DNA of 8,961 nucleotides from Candidatus Omnitrophota bacterium (lineage in GTDB: Bacteria; Omnitrophota; Koll11; Gygaellales; Profunditerraquicolaceae): NCBI GenBank assembly GCA_028717765.1, contig JAQUNE010000047.1:1-8961 (forward strand), given 5' to 3'. This document shows positions 6,195 to 8,961 of the stretch, piece after piece (positions within the stretch are counted from its first letter, which is position 1; the number at the start of each line of letters is the position of its first letter). Position numbers and translations under genes: made by a program. A model generated the notes under the pieces. It ran no database searches. It worked only from the letters and a program-made list of their open reading frames with translations, and had not been told where the DNA came from.

Positions 6195-7252
6195 GATTTA
6201 CTTTTCTCCGATACACCCGCGCTCTTAAAGGTAGCCATCTGGGTTAAAATTTTTACTGCTGCCTCTGCTATGCTGATCCCCAATGCTGCTCCCGTACCCT
6301 CGCCTAACCTTAAATTTAAATCAATTAAAGGAGTTAACCCGAGATGCTCTAAAATAATCCGGTGCCCCTTTTCCACTGAACAGTGGCTGGCAATAAAATA
6401 TTCTTTTACTTTAGGCTCCAGATGATAAGCTACCAATGCCCCTGCGCCGGAAATAAAACCATCGATTACAATAGGAACCTTCCTGGCAGCAGCAGCTAAA
6501 ATTACTCCACAGGTTCCACCAATTTCGAATCCTCCTACTTTCGCCAAACAATCAATGGCGCTAGCTGCATCAGGATGATTACAGCTAATTGCCTGTTCAA
6601 TAGTGCGGATTTTCTTTTCTAATCCCTGATCGTCCAGGCCCGTGCCACGGCCAGTAACATCTTTTACTGTCCTTTTTGTCAATACCGCGGTGAGCGCGCT
6701 GGAAGGTGTAGTATTGCCAATGCCCATTTCTCCGGTACCAATAATATCTATCCCCTTTTTATATTCTTCTTCAAAAATCTCAATTCCTGCTTCAATAGAT
6801 TTAATTGCCTCTTCCCTAGTCATTGCTGGCCCTTTAGCCATATTTTTCGTGCCGTAATTTATTTTTTTGATGATGAGTTTTGGATCTGGCTTTAAATCAC
6901 TAGCAACACCTAAATCCGCCACTACCACTCTTGCCCCGGCATGTTTTGCCAAAACATTGATTGCCGCTCCCTGATTGATAAAATTATAGACCATCTGCGC
7001 GGTAACTTCTTTTGGATATGCACTCACGCTCTCTTCGCATACACCGTGATCCGCAGCAAGCGTAAAAATAACTTTATTTTTCAGTGCAGGATTAAGATTA
7101 TGCGTGATTCCCACGATCTGCTTGGCCAATTCTTCCAGCCTGCCTAAGCTGCCTAGTGGCTTAGTAAGATTATCCAGGCGTTCTTGCGCAAGCGCTCTGA
7201 TATTTTCGTCGGGTATCTTGATATTTTTTCTTATCTCAGATATTTTATCCAT
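6191..7252 (-). CDS. cobT: Nicotinate-nucleotide--dimethylbenzimidazole phosphoribosyltransferase CobT
   Basis: This enzyme activates the lower-ligand base: it transfers ribose phosphate from nicotinate mononucleotide to 5,6-dimethylbenzimidazole or a related base, giving alpha-ribazole 5'-phosphate in the cytoplasm. At 353 residues it matches the family (about 350). Motifs include LDNLTKPLGSLGRLEELA (26-43), TLAADHGV (64-71), GEMGIGNTT (174-182), TGRGTGLDD (200-208), and GFEIGGTCGVILAAA (241-255). LRLGEGTGAALG (314-325) carries Glu318, the counterpart of the catalytic Glu317 of the Salmonella enzyme. ATG at 7252 lies eight bases inside the end of cobU; the ribosome site (AAAGGG) is modest, so translational coupling is likely. 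No gene for making a lower-ligand base is visible nearby, so the base is probably imported or released from scavenged cobamides. Confidence 0.97.
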   Translation of the reverse strand: MDKISEIRKNIKIPDENIRALAQERLDNLTKPLGSLGRLEELAKQIVGITHNLNPALKNKVIFTLAADHGVCEESVSAYPKEVTAQMVYNFINQGAAINVLAKHAGARVVVADLGVASDLKPDPKLIIKKINYGTKNMAKGPAMTREEAIKSIEAGIEIFEEEYKKGIDIIGTGEMGIGNTTPSSALTAVLTKRTVKDVTGRGTGLDDQGLEKKIRTIEQAISCNHPDAASAIDCLAKVGGFEIGGTCGVILAAAARKVPIVIDGFISGAGALVAYHLEPKVKEYFIASHCSVEKGHRIILEHLGLTPLIDLNLRLGEGTGAALGISIAEAAVKILTQMATFKSAGVSEKSKS

Positions 7253-7775
7253 TTTTTCGCCCTTTAATTTTTGTAGGTATCCCGGAGATCAAAAAGAATA
7301 CCTCGTCGCTATTTACTGCCATAAATTGATTAACTCTTCCTGCGATATCGCGGAAATTCCTTCCTAACTTATTCCTGGGAACTATCCCTAACCCCACTTC
7401 ATTGGAAACAATGATCACTCTGCCTTTAAACTTTTTTAACTGCTGCAAAACTTTTTTAATATTATTTTCAATGGAATCGTGGCTAGCCCCGGATAAAACC
7501 AAATTAGAAACTAAAAGTGTTAAGCAATCAATGATGATGCAGGGGAAATTATTCCTGATTTTTCCTAAAGCACGCATAATTTCTTTTGGCTCTTCGAATG
7601 TCTGCCAATGGCCAGGACGAGAACTTTGATGCGCTTTGATGCGCTGCTGCATTTCTTTATCTAATCCCTGGCAAGTAGCGATAAAGGCTACCTGACGATA
7701 CTTTTTAGCCAGCTCTAAGGCAAAAGTACTTTTTCCGCTTCTTGCTCCGCCTAATATAAAGGTTATTTTAGCCAT
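7245..7775 (-). CDS. cobU: Adenosylcobinamide kinase / adenosylcobinamide-phosphate guanylyltransferase CobU
   Basis: This bifunctional cytoplasmic enzyme phosphorylates adenosylcobinamide and then transfers GMP to it, giving adenosyl-GDP-cobinamide for CobS. At 176 residues it is normal length. The P-loop GGARSGKS (9-16) is intact. FIATCQGLDKEMQQRI (31-46) leads into AHQSSRPGHW (48-57), where His49 corresponds to the guanylylated His46 of Salmonella CobU. IIIDCLTLLVSNL (80-92) is the Walker B region, and VSNEVGLGIVP (123-133) with LGRNFRDIAGRVNQ (137-150) are near-invariant family elements. ATG at 7775 overlaps the end of cobC by eight bases, with GAGGG five bases upstream. The kinase step suggests that cobinamide itself, not only complete cobamides, is salvaged. 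Confidence 0.96.
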   Translation of the reverse strand: MAKITFILGGARSGKSTFALELAKKYRQVAFIATCQGLDKEMQQRIKAHQSSRPGHWQTFEEPKEIMRALGKIRNNFPCIIIDCLTLLVSNLVLSGASHDSIENNIKKVLQQLKKFKGRVIIVSNEVGLGIVPRNKLGRNFRDIAGRVNQFMAVNSDEVFFLISGIPTKIKGRKNG

Positions 7776-8376
7776 GAGATCCCTCTAAATGAGAAACATC
7801 GTTAAATTTTTTTATCTTTGTTTTACCTTTTTTCTCTTCAACTATACTTATGCTTGCAGATGAAGGAATCTGCTTCCAAAATTCTTTTGATTTAAGAATA
7901 TGGTTGAGAAAAATACTGATCGAACCGCCGTGACAGACCACAGCCACAGTTTTGCCCTGATTAGCAACGATAATTTTACAGACCGCTTTTACTACACGCT
8001 GTTTAAAATCTTTTAAATTCTCACCCTTGGGAATAGTGGTATTAAAGGGATCCTTGAGCCATTTCTTTAAAACTAGGGGGTGCTTTTGCATTACTTGCTG
8101 ATAAGTCAATCCCTCAAAGACCCCGAAATGTATCTCCCTGAGATCCGCCACCTTTTCAACCTTGCATTTTGAAAAAATAATTTTTGCGGTTTCCAAGGCG
8201 CGTTTTTTATTGCTCACATAAATTTTATCTACCGGCTGAGAACTTAATTTTTGCTTTAATTTTCTTGCCTGGGCCTTTCCTTTACGGTTAAGGGGAATAT
8301 CTGTTGAGCCGGCGTACTTTTTTTTAAGGTTCCACTCTGTCTGGCCGTGCCTGATAAAAATCAATTTAGTGGCCAC
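7768..8376 (-). CDS. cobC: Alpha-ribazole phosphatase CobC (histidine phosphatase family)
   Basis: A 202-residue cytoplasmic phosphatase of the phosphoglycerate-mutase-like superfamily, expected to remove the 5'-phosphate from alpha-ribazole phosphate or adenosylcobalamin phosphate. Catalytic features are RHG (9-11, nucleophile His10), Arg59 in SNKKRALETA, LREIHFGVFEGL (79-90) with the acid Glu81, PKGENLKDFKQRV (116-128), and VVCHGGS (146-152) with the second His149. The protein is unusually rich in lysine. The superfamily is broad, so the CobC role relies on the neighbouring cobU/cobT/cobS genes; an unrelated sugar-phosphatase role is the main alternative. The start is GTG at 8376, eleven bases inside the upstream ATPase gene, supported by a strong GAGGAG about eight bases upstream. 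Confidence 0.88.
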   Translation of the reverse strand: MATKLIFIRHGQTEWNLKKKYAGSTDIPLNRKGKAQARKLKQKLSSQPVDKIYVSNKKRALETAKIIFSKCKVEKVADLREIHFGVFEGLTYQQVMQKHPLVLKKWLKDPFNTTIPKGENLKDFKQRVVKAVCKIIVANQGKTVAVVCHGGSISIFLNHILKSKEFWKQIPSSASISIVEEKKGKTKIKKFNDVSHLEGSHG

Positions 8377-8961
8377 GGTTTTTCTCCTCTTGCGGCACCA
8401 GAATGATATAAGGCTTTTTGCTGATCGGATTTTCCTTTACCACGACAATGGTTTTATAGACCGCCTCAATATTTTGATAGGTTAACACTTCTTCCGGAGC
8501 ACCCGCTTTAAAAACCTCTCCTGCGTTTAAAAGCAGGACCCGGTTACAATATTCGCTTGCCAGATTCAAATCATGCAAAACCATGACAATAGTAAGATTA
8601 CTTTGACGGTTAAGCTTCTTTAAGAGATCCAATACCTGGATCTGATGGCCAATATCTAGATGTGAGGTCGGCTCATCTAAAAATAGCAGAATCGGCTCCT
8701 GGGTAAGTGCTTTGGCAATTATTACGCGTTGGCGCTCTCCGGAACTTAGCTCATCAATGCGTTTAAGTGCTAGATTCGTTGTATCGGTTGCCACCATCGC
8801 ATTTTGTGCGATCTGCCGGTCTTTTTTACTTTCAGCTTGCAGCCTTTTTAAATGTGGGATCCTACCCATTAAGACAATTTCTAAAACTGTAAAAGGAAAA
8901 TTGATTGCCGTATCCTGTTGCACAAAAGCCACCCTTTGACAAAACTTTTTTAAATCCATCC
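8366..8961 (-). CDS. btuD: ABC transporter ATP-binding protein, BtuD/FecE type (5' end cut by the right edge)
   Basis: The cytoplasmic ATPase of an importer for corrinoids or, less likely, ferric siderophores. Only the C-terminal ~198 codons are in the window. A Met codon at 8959 is internal, since the frame continues to the edge and the P-loop (Walker A) is missing. Numbering from that Met, the Q-loop is VQQD (13-16), the ABC signature is LSSGERQR (71-78, Ser in place of the second Gly-like position), Walker B with the catalytic glutamate is ILLFLDEP (90-97), the D-loop is SHLD (99-102) and the switch histidine is His129 in VLHDLNLA. The arrangement is that of the iron/B12 (FecCD-type) importer ATPases. 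A permease and binding protein (BtuC, BtuF) would be expected beyond the edge. The stop overlaps cobC by eleven bases. Substrate specificity rests on the cob operon context. Confidence 0.88.
   Translation of the reverse strand, partial: MDLKKFCQRVAFVQQDTAINFPFTVLEIVLMGRIPHLKRLQAESKKDRQIAQNAMVATDTTNLALKRIDELSSGERQRVIIAKALTQEPILLFLDEPTSHLDIGHQIQVLDLLKKLNRQSNLTIVMVLHDLNLASEYCNRVLLLNAGEVFKAGAPEEVLTYQNIEAVYKTIVVVKENPISKKPYIILVPQEEKNRGH
8381..8394 (-). promoter_or_regulatory. Ribosome binding site for the GTG start of cobC
   Basis: Inside the last codons of the ATPase gene the minus strand reads AAGAGGAGAAA shortly before GTG at 8376. The strong GAGGAG core supports the GTG as the cobC start and points to translational coupling across the 11-base overlap. 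Confidence 0.65.

Noticed and set aside
2092..8961. Cobalamin riboswitch within the window
   Set aside because: The cob genes overlap or nearly touch, and neither the 39-base nor the 91-base gap is long enough to hold the ~200-base cobalamin aptamer; I saw no B12-box-like GCCACTG element in them.
1..8961. CRISPR array, tRNA or rRNA gene, insertion sequence or phage gene
   Set aside because: Nearly the whole window is occupied by recognisable minus-strand genes, and no spaced repeats, transposase motifs or tRNA-like folds were noticed.

Overview
The window looks like part of the chromosome of a Gram-negative bacterium. It has an outer-membrane TonB-dependent receptor with a cognate TonB-type protein, and by eye it is moderately AT-rich. 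Every gene lies on the minus strand, so the biological reading direction is from position 8961 down to 1. The primary lineage cannot be fixed from the sequence. The mix of a compact B12-scavenging operon, an Omnitrophota- or Elusimicrobiota-like NIF3 protein and the cvpA-NIF3-dnaG order would fit an uncultured Gram-negative phylum of that kind, but this is a weak inference.

Region A (8961 to 2183) is a tightly packed cobamide uptake and salvage operon. In transcription order it holds: the 3' part of an ABC transporter ATPase (BtuD-like, cut by the right edge), alpha-ribazole phosphatase (cobC), the bifunctional cobinamide kinase/guanylyltransferase (cobU), the DMB phosphoribosyltransferase (cobT), cobalamin synthase (cobS), a DUF71/Dph6-like PP-loop ATPase of the B12-associated kind, a BtuB-like outer-membrane receptor and a TonB-like energy transducer. 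Each of the first seven genes overlaps the next by 4, 8 or 11 bases; only the btuB-tonB junction has a gap (39 bases). Together these genes would bring cobamides or cobinamide across the outer membrane (BtuB with TonB) and the inner membrane (the ABC transporter), and rebuild the nucleotide loop (CobU, CobT, CobC, CobS). No corrin-ring synthesis gene, CbiB, CobA, BluB or ExbB/ExbD is present in the window. The operon promoter, and any cobalamin riboswitch, must lie beyond the right edge.

Region B (2182 to 2092) is the only real intergenic space, 91 bases. It holds a near-consensus sigma70 promoter firing leftward (TTGACA, 17-base spacer, extended -10 TGTTATACT) and, just upstream of the -35, a perfect 12-base palindrome resembling a LacI-family operator. 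No convincing terminator separates the B12 operon from this promoter.

Region C (2091 to 1) is a housekeeping operon: cvpA (TTG start), a NIF3-family metal-binding protein, and the first 215 codons of DNA primase (dnaG), cut by the left edge. The dnaG fragment includes the complete CHC2 zinc-binding domain. NIF3 next to dnaG recalls the Firmicute dnaG-sigA-trmK-NIF3 neighbourhood and suggests a macromolecular-synthesis operon that may continue to rpoD outside the window.
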